A DNA stretch of 64,000 bases from Brevundimonas sp. PAMC22021 (lineage in GTDB: Bacteria > Pseudomonadota > Alphaproteobacteria > Caulobacterales > Caulobacteraceae): the NCBI RefSeq assembly GCF_019443405.1, contig NZ_CP080376.1, forward strand, positions 2,604,001-2,668,000. The letters are read 5' to 3'. The notes beneath the pieces were generated by a model. It searched no databases and had not been told where the DNA came from. It worked only from the letters and a program-made list of their open reading frames with translations. Position 1 is the stretch's first letter. The number at the start of each line of letters is the position of its first letter. The translations under genes were made by a program, and so were the position numbers. Shown one piece after another: positions 63,564-64,000 of this stretch.

Positions 63564-64000
63564 TCAGGATTGGCCGCCGCCCGCCGCGATCCAGGCGTCG
63601 ACCTGTTCCTCCAGCACGTCCAGCGGCACCGAGCCCGAGCCCAGCACGACCGCGTGGAAGGCCTTGATGTCGAAGCGGTCGCCCAGCGCCGCGCGCGCCT
63701 TGTCGCGCAATTCCTCGATCTTCAGCTCGCCGATCTTGTAGCTGGTCGCCTGGCCCGGGTTGGTGATGTAGCGCTCGACCTCCTTGACGATGTCGCGCTC
63801 GCTCAGGAGCGAGTTCTGGCGGAAGTAGTCGATGGCCTGTTCGCGCGACCACCGCTTGGCGTGCAGGCCCGTATCGGTGACCAGCCGCACCGCCCGCCAC
63901 AGCTCGGTCGAGAGCCGGCCGAAGTCGGAGTAGGGGTCCTGGTAGAAGCCCATCTCCTTGCCCAGTCCCTCGGCGTACAGGCCCCAGCCTTCGGCATAGG
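63564..64000 (-). CDS. DUF885-family protein, C-terminal part (cut by window edge)
   Basis: The frame is open to the edge at 64000. The visible 145 residues (AEGWGLYAEGLGKEMGFYQ, then YSDFGRLSTELWRAVRLVTD, TGLHAKRWSREQAIDYF, NPGQATSYKIGELKIEELRD, FDIKAFHAVVLGSGSVPLDV) are the end of DUF885, a predicted zinc metalloprotease family related to carboxypeptidase M32 and M2. The zinc motif lies outside the window. Confidence 0.88.
   Translation of the reverse strand, partial: YAEGWGLYAEGLGKEMGFYQDPYSDFGRLSTELWRAVRLVTDTGLHAKRWSREQAIDYFRQNSLLSERDIVKEVERYITNPGQATSYKIGELKIEELRDKARAALGDRFDIKAFHAVVLGSGSVPLDVLEEQVDAWIAAGGGQS

Overview
The window is a high-GC alphaproteobacterial chromosome segment that spans the replication origin of a member of the Caulobacteraceae, most likely Brevundimonas or a close relative (inference). 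Lineage markers seen in the sequence are a DivL-type kinase with Tyr at the phospho-acceptor position, a CenR-like response regulator, an NtrZ-like periplasmic protein, a CC0125/CC1285-family lipoprotein, and the Caulobacter-type origin layout. In that layout an intergenic region carrying CtrA and DnaA motifs lies between hemE and the ppsR-maf-aroE-coaE-dnaQ operon, with rho-mnmE-mnmG-rsmG-parA-parB about 3 to 10 kb further on.

Left part (1-32.6 kb). It opens with accessory and metabolic genes: a lipoprotein, a DUF6065 protein, a ProX-like deacylase, an HWE sensor kinase with a receiver-only partner, tryptophan 2,3-dioxygenase, a CHAP protein, an acyltransferase and a universal stress protein. 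A large NAD-dependent glutamate dehydrogenase (gdhZ type) follows, broken by an apparent one-base deletion in a homopolymer, then an outer-membrane beta-barrel protein. A compact housekeeping run on the + strand comes next: nfu, tsaB, rimI, fur, miaB, phoH, ybeY, lnt and two XRE regulators. After it lie a Gre factor, a flavoprotein, a TMEM175-like protein, divL, a zincin, mltA and a Tim44-like gene, secB, and the tightly overlapping operon ppsR-maf-aroE-coaE-dnaQ that is transcribed away from the origin.

Origin (about 32.56-33.02 kb). This 460-base gene-free stretch holds a perfect TTAA-N7-TTAA CtrA box, a degenerate second one, several DnaA-box-like sequences, three GANTC methylation sites and an AT-rich segment directly before hemE. 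Five near-perfect or perfect ParB sites (parS) surround it: in secB, on both sides of mnmE, inside parA and inside leuS.

Right part (33-64 kb). hemE-hemH-hemJ, rho, mnmE-mnmG-rsmG and parA-parB are on the + strand. They are followed by leuS-lptE-holA on the - strand, a DUF3576 lipoprotein, ntrZ, a ThiE/TenI-like gene, yggS, cenR, an unknown lipoprotein, an SLC13 permease, ftsK-lolA-xth, a UbiH-like hydroxylase, small quality-control genes (Trm112-like, Lon N-domain, CnoX-like thioredoxin), trmD-rplS, a GST, and the C-terminal end of a DUF885 protein cut by the window edge.

Two families of dispersed palindromic repeats occur between genes. One is GC-rich (four copies); the other is a degenerate hairpin family that includes a short tandem array. 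I saw no rRNA, tRNA, CRISPR array, transposase or prophage gene. The gene set is mostly core chromosome, and the most interesting signals are cis-acting sites around the origin and the partition system.
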